Source: Kriegella aquimaris
GTDB lineage: Bacteria; Bacteroidota; Bacteroidia; Flavobacteriales; Flavobacteriaceae
Direction: 5' to 3'
Length of the DNA: 37,598 nt
Assembly (NCBI RefSeq): GCF_900103215.1
Contig: NZ_FNGV01000023.1
Span: 1 to 37,598, forward strand
The notes beneath the pieces were generated by a model, which was not told the DNA's origin, made no database searches, and worked only from the letters and a program-made list of their open reading frames with translations. The first letter of the stretch is position 1, and the number at the start of each line of letters is the position of its first letter. Made by a program: the position numbers and the translations under genes. This document shows positions 18,428 through 26,228 of this stretch, piece after piece.

Positions 18428-19522
18428 ATGAGCAGGGACTTCGATAAATATGCCTACATACCATTAAAGCAGCATTCCAACCGAGTTTGGCGCACATATG
18501 GTGGTGGCGCCTTAATCGATCGATGGAAAATGCACACCCCCGAAAACGATGGCAATATGCCAGAAGAATGGATTATGTCTACCGTTACCGCCAGGGGAAA
18601 AGGTCGGCCTGAAAATGAAGGGCTATCGTTATTGAATACGCCCGATGGTGTAAAATCACTAAAGGAATTGGTCGACTCGAACAAGGAACTTTTTTTAGGA
18701 AAAAAATTAGCCGATAAATTCGGAACGACCGGGGTATTGATCAAAATGTTGGATTCAAATGAGCGTCTGACCATACAGGTCCACCCAGATAAGGAATATG
18801 CACATACTATACTCAATTCAAATTTTGGCAAGACGGAATCTTGGTATGTATTGAACAATCGCGAAATCGACGGCGAAAAAAGTGCAGTCTACATGGGCTT
18901 TAAAGAAGGTGTTACGCCAGAAATTTGGAGAAAGCATTTTAAAGATCAAGATATTGAAGGCATGTTAGCTTGTCTTCACAAAATAGAGGTGAAACCGGGC
19001 GATGCCTTTATGGTCTACGGTGGGGTACCCCATGCTATTGGTAGTGGTTGTTTTTTGATGGAAGTACAAGAGCCAACGGATTATACCATGAGGGTTGAAA
19101 AAGTCACCCCTAAAGGATTAAAAATCTCAGATGAATTGATTCATCAGGGGGTCGGGGAAGAAACAATGTTGGAGTGCTTTCATTATGATTGTTGCTCGCA
19201 TGAGGAGGCATTAAAACGCTGGAAGGTTGAACCGCGGCTTATCGATAGTTCCGGTTCGTACACCTTAAAATCAATTTTCAATAAAACCCACACCGATTGT
19301 TTCGGACTCAAAGAGCTTGATTTAAATGGTGCGTTGACCATAAAAGCAAATGGTAGTTTTTACGTTGCGGTTATATACTCGGGCGAAGGCACGATCGTTT
19401 GTGGCGGAAAGACATTTGATTTTAAACAGGGGGATGAAATTTTCTTATCCGCGGCCATTGATGAGGCCACTTTTACATCTGATATTGCCTGCAAAATATT
19501 ACTGTGTTACCCGCCTAGTTAA
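18428..19522 (+). CDS. manA: class I mannose-6-phosphate isomerase
   Basis: This 364-residue cytoplasmic cupin metalloenzyme interconverts mannose 6-phosphate and fructose 6-phosphate. The zinc site is visible: Gln117 and His119 in LTIQVHPDKEYAH, Glu137 in FGKTESWYVL, and His202 in GGVPHAIGSGCFLMEVQEPTD. The N-terminal segment IPLKQHSNRVWRTYGGG is of the short bacterial type. A second cupin follows at about 270-364 (YSGEGTIVCGG, FKQGDEIFLSA). It is the only plus-strand gene in this central part, divergent from the beta-helix gene and convergent with the HEAT/flavinylation-motif gene. Its placement in the locus points to mannose or fructose as an end product of degradation. Homologues in such loci sometimes act on other sugars, so the substrate is not certain. 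Confidence 0.88.
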   Translation: MSRDFDKYAYIPLKQHSNRVWRTYGGGALIDRWKMHTPENDGNMPEEWIMSTVTARGKGRPENEGLSLLNTPDGVKSLKELVDSNKELFLGKKLADKFGTTGVLIKMLDSNERLTIQVHPDKEYAHTILNSNFGKTESWYVLNNREIDGEKSAVYMGFKEGVTPEIWRKHFKDQDIEGMLACLHKIEVKPGDAFMVYGGVPHAIGSGCFLMEVQEPTDYTMRVEKVTPKGLKISDELIHQGVGEETMLECFHYDCCSHEEALKRWKVEPRLIDSSGSYTLKSIFNKTHTDCFGLKELDLNGALTIKANGSFYVAVIYSGEGTIVCGGKTFDFKQGDEIFLSAAIDEATFTSDIACKILLCYPPS

Positions 19523-19537
19523 TTACAGGCGCGGTGT

Positions 19538-19578
19538 ATAATTTGATGAAGAATAGAACAGTTTAAAACTCAAATTAT
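19538..19578. terminator. possible bidirectional terminator between convergent genes
   Basis: ATAATTTGA at 19538-19546 and its exact complement TCAAATTAT at 19570-19578 form a nine-base-pair stem with a 23-base loop, in the 61-base gap between two convergent genes. The stem is AT-rich and the loop is large, so its strength is doubtful. Confidence 0.3.
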
Positions 19579-19583
19579 TAATT

Positions 19584-20756
19584 TTATTCATCCTTAATTA
19601 AGGAAAGAATTTGTGGCTCTTTTACATTTTCATTTTTTAAAAATGCTTTAATACTATTTGAAATAAAACTATTTTCAGATTCTAACAATGCCGCTATTTT
19701 ATAATACATTTCAGAGGTAAGCTCTTGTTTTTCCAAAACTGACAAAGCCTTTTTAAAAACCTGTCCGTTTAAACTTCCTAAATTTTCAACCAATTCTATT
19801 TTAACGGAATCCTTTAAAAAATCACAATTCTCCATTTTTTCGATAACACGAATCTTTACATTATAATTTTCTTGTATTAAAGCTTTCATCAACAATTGCT
19901 GAACATCATAAAGATCAAGTTCATTTTCACTTATAGCATCCAAAGCCTTCTCCACAACTATATAGTCTTCGCCCTTTATTAAATCAAATACTTTTTCTTT
20001 GAGATTAGGCGTAAAATCTACATAGCCGTCGATATGTTCCAATGCCCAAATCTTATCGGCCTGAATTGGACTTTCCAATATTTTTATTATCAACTCGGAC
20101 GAGATTTCCGCTATCGTAAAATTTTGAACTTGATTTTTTGTAGCCCCGTGTATCAAATGCCATAGTTTGAAAGTGGTATATGCCGCCCCTTCTATTACGT
20201 ATGGAGCTAAGTTCTGTGGAGTCGCAGAAGTAATTGCATCTATATCTTCCAAACCATGGCTATTGGGTTTAACGGTTAACTGATTATAATCTATCTCGGC
20301 TAACGGCGTACTCTCAGTGGCCAATATTTGATTTAATTTTTCATAGACATCAACTGAAAATGGTTCATGGTCGGTCTTACTCAAAAACTCGTCCTCTGGC
20401 AGCTCGAAACCAAGATAGCGGCCTGTTATATTCCAGTATAGATTAATTGTTAATGGGCGGCACTTGTTGTCAAAGCACACTGGGGTAAATACTTCCCTGT
20501 AAAAGAAAATGGGGGTTCCATCTTTTGAAGACACCTTATATAGTAAATCACTTTCGGAAATTGAATCGTTTATATCCACCGAAAACACCTGCGTACTATG
20601 TGGTTGCAACAAAATAGTCTGTGGTTGAAAATATTTTATTCTTTCGGCATTCACAAAAGAAAGAACTACAAAAACAATTGCAATTTTCACATAGAGCGAA
20701 CTATGTGTCAACCTATTGAAAATAGCCATTACCCTCATTCTAACCCGACCAAACAT
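19584..20756 (-). CDS. periplasmic protein with flavinylation-type motif and HEAT-like repeats
   Basis: I do not recognise a named family for the whole 390-residue protein. A signal peptide or anchor spans about 20-37 (SLYVKIAIVFVVLSFVNA). The domain that follows, about 45-145, contains two cysteines (CFDNKC, 94-99). Residues 173-179 read DAITSAT, which fits the Dxx(S/T)(G/S)AT motif used by ApbE to attach FMN to threonine in RnfG, NqrC and NosR-type proteins; Thr179 would carry the flavin. Right after it comes AAYTTFKLWHLIHG. From about 210 the chain is all-helical and HEAT-like (IWALEHIDGYVDFTPNLKEK and similar). It starts four bases after the stop of the FAD oxidoreductase gene, so the two are translationally linked. 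I infer an electron-transfer partner of that enzyme. Confidence 0.7.
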   Translation of the reverse strand: MFGRVRMRVMAIFNRLTHSSLYVKIAIVFVVLSFVNAERIKYFQPQTILLQPHSTQVFSVDINDSISESDLLYKVSSKDGTPIFFYREVFTPVCFDNKCRPLTINLYWNITGRYLGFELPEDEFLSKTDHEPFSVDVYEKLNQILATESTPLAEIDYNQLTVKPNSHGLEDIDAITSATPQNLAPYVIEGAAYTTFKLWHLIHGATKNQVQNFTIAEISSELIIKILESPIQADKIWALEHIDGYVDFTPNLKEKVFDLIKGEDYIVVEKALDAISENELDLYDVQQLLMKALIQENYNVKIRVIEKMENCDFLKDSVKIELVENLGSLNGQVFKKALSVLEKQELTSEMYYKIAALLESENSFISNSIKAFLKNENVKEPQILSLIKDE

Positions 20757-20760
20757 ATTT

Positions 20761-22125
20761 TCAAGTCCTTAATGGTAAAATTCCACCATGATTTCTTATT
20801 AACTCCTTCAGGTCTTCAATAGGAACTTCATGAGGCGACACCCCTAGCTTATTTGCCAAAACCGCTGCAGCTGCAGCTGCCTGCCCCATACCCATTGACG
20901 AGGCTTGCACTCGAAGCGCTGAATTAGACATTCGGTCACTGCTTACACATCGTCCTGCCACAAGAAAGTTTTTACTTTTCTTCGGAATAAGTGCTCTTAA
21001 TGGAATACTTGCCACCACATCTGGTTTTAAGAACACCTGATGAATTCCTTTCCCAACTATATGAAGATCAATAGGATAAAATGAATTTGAAATAGAATCT
21101 TCAAATACTTTTCCTTCCAAATAATCGCTTTGGGTCACTTTGTAGATGCCATCAATTCTGTAAGTCTCTCGTATAGCAGTCTCCGTTTTTAAATCAAGTA
21201 TTTTTAAATTTTCACAGCCCGGAAAAGTCTTCAATTTCCGTATTAAATTTAATAAAGTTGACCTACCATCATTATTGGCTATTGTATGGGATTCTGCAGT
21301 GGTAGAATCCGCCCCGGGAACATATACATAGCCATAAGGAACAAATGTATTCTCAGAACTTGATCTTGACTGATTTTTAACCATGTTCTGTCTAAGAACA
21401 CGATGGTATTCATTCGGAATTTTTGTTAAATCGAGCGAATCATAATCATAACCTCCTATTTGGAATATCAGCGACCCTGGTTGAGTTTCAGTTTCCTTAA
21501 GCACATCAAAACCGGCCATTGAAGCTATTAATGCATTACCGGTACAATCAATTATTTGATTGCATGTTATTTGGGTGGTAATTCCCTTGCCCGTCGTTTG
21601 CACGATCCAATTTCCATTTCTGAACTCCACGCTGGTCGGGGTTTCATAATAGCGAATGTTGACACCTGCTTCAATGCATTTCTCTTCGGCAACAAGGGTG
21701 TATAAAAAACCATTTACCGAAACTTGATGTTTCCAGTGGCTGTCTGGAGGGATTGAAAAATCGGGTAATTCGTCTCCGTTTAATTTCACGCAGTCCGTAA
21801 CCAGTTCCCAACCTATTCCTCCTATAATTTGTTTACCCCACGCATGGAATATCCCGGGAAAAGTAACACCGCCCGTAGTCATTGTACCTCCAAGCTGACT
21901 GCCACTTTCTATCAATATCGTTTTTGCACCCGCCCTTCCTGCTTGAATCGCGGCAATTGTACCGGCCGTACCACCTCCAATTACGAGTATATCGGTTTTT
22001 ATTGCCTTTTCGGTAACCTTATAAGGTTCTTTTAGCGTTTCCGCTTTTAGCATTGTAGGCGTCATTGCCCCGACCGAGGCAAGTCCTAATGCTTTAAGAA
22101 CTGATCTTCTTTCAACTTTTCCCAT
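20761..22125 (-). CDS. Tat-exported FAD-dependent oxidoreductase
   Basis: This 454-residue flavoprotein belongs to the FAD_oxidored family. A Tat-like leader (ERRSVLKALGLASVGA, residues 5-20) predicts folding with FAD before export. The dinucleotide site is VIGGGTAGTIAAIQAGRAGA with GGGTAG at 50-55, followed by SQLGGTMTTGG. A second FAD-contact block, IIDCTGNALIASMAG, is mid-protein. The C-terminus has LVAGRCVSSDRMSNSALRVQ and GMGQAAAAAA, also typical of the family. Members oxidise or reduce small molecules, often in sugar-degradation loci of Bacteroidota, with no general substrate. The downstream gene begins after four bases and carries a flavinylation motif, which suggests a dedicated electron acceptor or donor. 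A 154-base gap separates it from the upstream TIM-barrel gene. Confidence 0.88.
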   Translation of the reverse strand: MGKVERRSVLKALGLASVGAMTPTMLKAETLKEPYKVTEKAIKTDILVIGGGTAGTIAAIQAGRAGAKTILIESGSQLGGTMTTGGVTFPGIFHAWGKQIIGGIGWELVTDCVKLNGDELPDFSIPPDSHWKHQVSVNGFLYTLVAEEKCIEAGVNIRYYETPTSVEFRNGNWIVQTTGKGITTQITCNQIIDCTGNALIASMAGFDVLKETETQPGSLIFQIGGYDYDSLDLTKIPNEYHRVLRQNMVKNQSRSSSENTFVPYGYVYVPGADSTTAESHTIANNDGRSTLLNLIRKLKTFPGCENLKILDLKTETAIRETYRIDGIYKVTQSDYLEGKVFEDSISNSFYPIDLHIVGKGIHQVFLKPDVVASIPLRALIPKKSKNFLVAGRCVSSDRMSNSALRVQASSMGMGQAAAAAAVLANKLGVSPHEVPIEDLKELIRNHGGILPLRT

Positions 22126-22279
22126 ATTTTAAATAAAGCTCATTAATAATAATCATTTTTCACTCATTTCAGGAAATCTACAATGTTAATGCTTATATCA
22201 TAAAAAAGTTGAATATGAAAAATTGAGTTATCAATCGGCACAGTGAATATAAAACATCTTTAAGACCTAGGATTCAAAA

Positions 22280-24223
22280 CTAGTTCTTATTCAACTTCTG
22301 TAGCACACTTTGCAATTTATGAATATTCTGTTCATTCTGGCCCCATTTTTGATCGGGAAAACCTGTATATAAAAGTCCTTTATTCACTTCATACAATAGA
22401 ATGCCCCCTACTCTTTTATCTTTCTCTATTGCATTTAAAAAATCGTAATCAACCCCATCGCCCTGTGTAAAATAATTATGGACCCACACACGTTTACCCC
22501 TATTGTTTGCGTATGCTTTAATGCTATCTCCCATCAAAGGTCGGTAATCACCGCGATAATAATGTTTAAGGGTTACCTCATCGGCCAAATCAATTGCTTT
22601 TTTCCAATCGAGCACTATTTTAGGCATAGCCCAGAACCCCAACTCATTAAAATCATCGGACAATAAAGGTGCCTCATGAGAATGGCGTAAATGAACCTGC
22701 ATTTTTTTACCTGATGTGTGTATCACATCTGCCGCCTTTTCCAGAAACGACAAGAAATATTCGCCTCTTATTTCCATGATTTTTAAGGGGTCTGCTTCTG
22801 CTTTGAGAATATCAACCCCATATTTTTCCTTGTAACGCTTTATAATAGGCTCATTGTAGCCATAATTTACATAATCAGTTACCATTCCCGAATGATTTTG
22901 GAGTCGGAAGTCAATTCCGTCAAACCCCATTTTCATAACACGTTCGGCTTGATCCAACCAGTGTTCCTGAACTTCAGGATAAGCTTCACATGGGGTTCCT
23001 GCCATATATTTGCGCTTGCCTTTAGCAATGCCGTACACGGGACTGCTCACCCAACCATCTCCCCAGTGACCTGTTCCTTGAAATTCAAACTCAAAACCCC
23101 AATCCATGAACAATTTGGCCGCTTCTTCACCTTTAACCGTGTGATTTTCCAGGCCCCATTCTCTTTCTTGCGGAGATTTCCTTCCCTCCTTTGCACTTAA
23201 AGGATTTCTCACATGCACACCAGTTGTTATAGGAATCTCCCCTGAGAGGGTAAACGCTCTTATCATGGAGTAGGGAATTGTATATAAATTCTTATGCTGG
23301 CCAAGGGTTATTGCCATATAGGGATGTTTTTCAGGAAAACTAAAATTTTTAATCGTTAAAACCAGAAAACGTTTTGGCTTGTCAGCTAATGGAAAACCAT
23401 TCGCATCTTTTACCTGGCGATTTTCAAATTTTGATTCGACTTCAATAGAACCATCATATTTGATATACTCTCCATTATCTTGACTGTGCCAAAGCGTAAT
23501 TTCAGGGACTTGAATTTTTGAATCTCGCATTCCTTCAAATTCAAAATAATCCTTAGATGAAGTTTTTTGTTTAAAAGAATCCAGGGAGAAGGCAATCTCC
23601 AATGTTTTTATGGGCTCCTTTAGTCTATTTCGTATAACATCTGGTTCAGGCTTTCTTTTTACTCTTAATTCAGGATTTTCAGATATTAAATTATCAAAAT
23701 TGATGTGTTGCCCGCCGATGGTCTCTATCTGTTTTCTACTAAGCGGAGCATGGGCACCATGAGGAATTGTAAACCCAGTTCCTGATTCATATGGCTTTAT
23801 GATTGCCCACGCTTCCATACCCAATCTTTGAGCTTCATATAAATATACATAATTCGGATCTCCGAGGGCCAATATAGATTCCAAGGTGTGATTTCCCGTG
23901 CCTTTACCAGGTTGCATAACGGAAATAGTTGGATCGGAGAAGGAAGAATAACCAGGTTGACACAATATAAAGTAAACCCTGTTAAAACCTAGCTTTTTTA
24001 AAAACACCATTTCTTCACGTACCTTTTTATAATCGTGAAAACCTCTAAGGTGGGGCATAATATCAACAACGGGTGCCATAATTTTCCCTTCCTTTGTTGG
24101 CATTGGCAGTTCCTTAATCGAAGTTTCAAAACCTTTTGTAGTAATTGATTTTTCAGCTGTTTGAGCACATATCGACCCTGTTACAATGAATAATAAAATT
24201 GTTAACGATGTTATTAATTTCAT
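22280..24223 (-). CDS. secreted TIM-barrel glycosidase-like protein (GHL10-like)
   Basis: This 647-residue protein has a signal peptide cleaved near residue 20 (TGSICA). The N-terminal barrel portion begins at about 45 (MAPVVDIMPHLRGFHDYKKV, then FLKKLGFNRVYFILCQPGYS). A beta-rich insert lies at about 190-330 (EITLWHSQDNGEYIKYDGS, FLVLTIKNFSF). The barrel resumes with HWLDQAERVMKMGFDGIDFR, KRYKEKYGVDI and QVHLRHSHEAP. The GFDGIDFR strand and the following tract resemble GHL10/family-10-like hydrolases of unknown activity. The acidic residues needed for catalysis cannot be assigned reliably by eye. It lies 294 bases downstream of susD, past a strong hairpin, so it may be transcribed at a lower level than susCD or from its own promoter. 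The substrate is unknown. Confidence 0.68.
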   Translation of the reverse strand: MKLITSLTILLFIVTGSICAQTAEKSITTKGFETSIKELPMPTKEGKIMAPVVDIMPHLRGFHDYKKVREEMVFLKKLGFNRVYFILCQPGYSSFSDPTISVMQPGKGTGNHTLESILALGDPNYVYLYEAQRLGMEAWAIIKPYESGTGFTIPHGAHAPLSRKQIETIGGQHINFDNLISENPELRVKRKPEPDVIRNRLKEPIKTLEIAFSLDSFKQKTSSKDYFEFEGMRDSKIQVPEITLWHSQDNGEYIKYDGSIEVESKFENRQVKDANGFPLADKPKRFLVLTIKNFSFPEKHPYMAITLGQHKNLYTIPYSMIRAFTLSGEIPITTGVHVRNPLSAKEGRKSPQEREWGLENHTVKGEEAAKLFMDWGFEFEFQGTGHWGDGWVSSPVYGIAKGKRKYMAGTPCEAYPEVQEHWLDQAERVMKMGFDGIDFRLQNHSGMVTDYVNYGYNEPIIKRYKEKYGVDILKAEADPLKIMEIRGEYFLSFLEKAADVIHTSGKKMQVHLRHSHEAPLLSDDFNELGFWAMPKIVLDWKKAIDLADEVTLKHYYRGDYRPLMGDSIKAYANNRGKRVWVHNYFTQGDGVDYDFLNAIEKDKRVGGILLYEVNKGLLYTGFPDQKWGQNEQNIHKLQSVLQKLNKN

Positions 24224-24265
24224 AAATACTGGATTTGTTTAATTTTAGAATTCTATACTCGGGTA

Positions 24266-24418
24266 TCAATAAACCCCACAATGCAATCGTTTGTTATATT
24301 CTTTGACTTGCCCAACGGTAATGTTCGCTTTGAAATTGACTAAGGCCGGAGGAGAAACAGCTAAACCACCTGTCGTACATTGCATGAACTTTGATTTCTT
24401 TACAAGTTTGTTGTCCAT
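24266..24418 (-). CDS. small ORF between susD and the TIM-barrel gene, doubtful
   Basis: An ATG at 24418 opens 50 codons to a TGA at 24266-24268, reading MDNKLVKKSKFMQCTTGGLA and then VSPPALVNFKANITVGQVKE. The composition looks protein-like, but I recognise no family. It fills most of the untranslated gap between the hairpin and the TIM-barrel gene. It could be a real small protein, a remnant or chance. Confidence 0.22.
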   Translation of the reverse strand: MDNKLVKKSKFMQCTTGGLAVSPPALVNFKANITVGQVKEYNKRLHCGVY

Positions 24419-24449
24419 TTATAAAGCTAGATTTTTATATCCAAAATAA

Positions 24450-24498
24450 AATATCCGCTCTTCAAATTCAACTTTCTAGAATTTTCAGAGCGGATATT
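24450..24498 (-). terminator. hairpin terminator after susD
   Basis: AATATCCGCTCT (24450-24461) and its exact complement AGAGCGGATATT (24487-24498) make a 12-base-pair stem. Inside it AAATTC (24464-24469) pairs with GAATTT (24479-24484). In the minus direction the stem is followed by a T-rich run (TTATTTTG). It begins 20 bases after the susD stop, the expected place for a terminator or an attenuator that lowers expression of genes beyond susCD. Confidence 0.72.
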
Positions 24499-24517
24499 GT
24501 TTTAACATTATTTCAGA

Positions 24518-26209
24518 TTACCTGGTCCAACCAGGGTTTTGCTCCATTATCACATCTTTATTTCTATCGATGGCACTTTGTGGGATGGGCCATAGGTTGT
24601 AATCGAAGGTAAGTGTTAAAGCCACATGTGGATGTAATGCATATTTTTTAATACGATCAGTAGCCACTGTCCCCCCCATTCTTAAAAGAGTATTCCATCT
24701 ACTTTCCTCAACATATAGCTCCCTTGCTCTTTCATCAAGAATATAATCGATATCAACATCGCCCGCAGTAGCCAGTACCTCGCATTGTGCTCGAGATCTG
24801 ATTAGATTTATGTCATCAGCGGCCTTTTGATTTTCTCCTTTTCGGTGATAAGCTTCAGCTCTCAGAAGAATAGTTTCGGGCAAACGAATGGCATATTCAT
24901 CACGGAAAATATTGCTCCTATTTTCGCCCTGATCCAAGCCATCGAACTTATCGGTATTCAATTTATAAAAAATCGGAAAAATCCATCCACTACCTTCATT
25001 GGTTTCATCTATTACATCCTGAGGAACCTGGGTTCCAAAAAGAGGATCTGCAGGTTGGTTATAAAATATTTTACGGCTAATATTATGCTCAGCATTACGT
25101 TGGTCGCCTGCAGATATACTTTCGTCCCAAATTGCAAACTCTGTTAAAGGAGTTGGTGCATAAAACGCTACGCCCCTCCCACCTGCATCTTCTCCAACAC
25201 CGCCTCCTGGATCTCCGTCACCACCAAATCCTTCAATGGCCCTGTAAACCGGGGCAAAATATCTTGGATAATTTAAGACTGATTGACCATCTTCTTGTAG
25301 AAAGGCATCAAAATCTACCTGAAAAGTCCATATACTTTCCATATTTCCGTCAGAATAATTTATGTTTCCATTTCGGAATAAATCCCACCATACATCGGCA
25401 CCACCCGTTACCGTGTTTTCCTCGTCCATTCGGGCGCCAAAACGTTCTGTCATCAGGGCATAAGTTCCCCCGTCAATGACATCCGATGCATATTTGATGG
25501 CCTGATCATAGGCGGCTTCATTTGATGATTCTATCCCCAAAGCGAGATGAAATTCACTTAAGTAATTTTGGGCTACACCTTTTACCAATCTCCCCCCCTG
25601 TATTGTTGTTTCCGGCAAATCATTTAAAATGGCCTCCAATTCATCAATAGCGAACTGATACGTCTCTTCGCGAGTGCTCCTTACATAATCAAAACGTGGC
25701 TCCGTAGCTACTTCAGTTACAATTGGAACACCCCCAAAAAGCTCCGCTAACATTCCGTGTGCATAAGCCCTGAAAAACCGGGCCTGAGCAAGAATATAAG
25801 CTTTTTTAGCTTCCGATTCGAAAGAAATATCCTCCCCGTTGGCTGCAGAAAGGGCCGTATTAGCTGTTGCAATCAACTTATAATAGAAATCATAAACATT
25901 TTTGAAATTTGAACTTTCCGCATTGATTCTACTATAGTCGCTAAAGGAATTTGAAACCCTAAACTCTGGTGCATCCAAAACATCGGTACCAATGCCGTGC
26001 ATTTGATCATTCGTAAGTTTGAAATTGCGTAATCTCGAATACATTGTCAAAATTACCTGGTCAATCTGTGTATCTGATGAAAATATATTATTTGTAGTAT
26101 AAAACGTTTTAGGCGTTTCATTAAGGAACTCTTCATCATCACACCCTACAGAAGTTAACAATAACATCAATAGAGCGAAAACTTGTATTTTTATGTTGTT
26201 GATTTTCAT
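24518..26209 (-). CDS. susD: SusD/RagB-family outer-membrane glycan-binding lipoprotein
   Basis: This 563-residue lipoprotein has a signal ending TSVGC (Cys23) followed by acidic residues (DDEEFLNETPK), the surface-export pattern of Bacteroidota lipoproteins. The SusD TPR-type core is seen in IDQVILTMYSRLRN, AKKAYILAQARFFRAYAHGM and LAELFGGVPIVTE. The C-terminal RagB/SusD region shows YAIRLPETILLRAEAYHRKG, INLIRSRAQC, ILDERARELYVEE and LWPIPQSAIDRNKDVIMEQN. It caps the SusC pore and binds the oligosaccharide ligand. It is the second gene of the pair, 19 bases after susC. Several Trp and aromatic residues are available for glycan binding, but the ligand cannot be named. Confidence 0.95.
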   Translation of the reverse strand: MKINNIKIQVFALLMLLLTSVGCDDEEFLNETPKTFYTTNNIFSSDTQIDQVILTMYSRLRNFKLTNDQMHGIGTDVLDAPEFRVSNSFSDYSRINAESSNFKNVYDFYYKLIATANTALSAANGEDISFESEAKKAYILAQARFFRAYAHGMLAELFGGVPIVTEVATEPRFDYVRSTREETYQFAIDELEAILNDLPETTIQGGRLVKGVAQNYLSEFHLALGIESSNEAAYDQAIKYASDVIDGGTYALMTERFGARMDEENTVTGGADVWWDLFRNGNINYSDGNMESIWTFQVDFDAFLQEDGQSVLNYPRYFAPVYRAIEGFGGDGDPGGGVGEDAGGRGVAFYAPTPLTEFAIWDESISAGDQRNAEHNISRKIFYNQPADPLFGTQVPQDVIDETNEGSGWIFPIFYKLNTDKFDGLDQGENRSNIFRDEYAIRLPETILLRAEAYHRKGENQKAADDINLIRSRAQCEVLATAGDVDIDYILDERARELYVEESRWNTLLRMGGTVATDRIKKYALHPHVALTLTFDYNLWPIPQSAIDRNKDVIMEQNPGWTR

Positions 26210-26228
26210 TTGATCTATTATTTATAAA

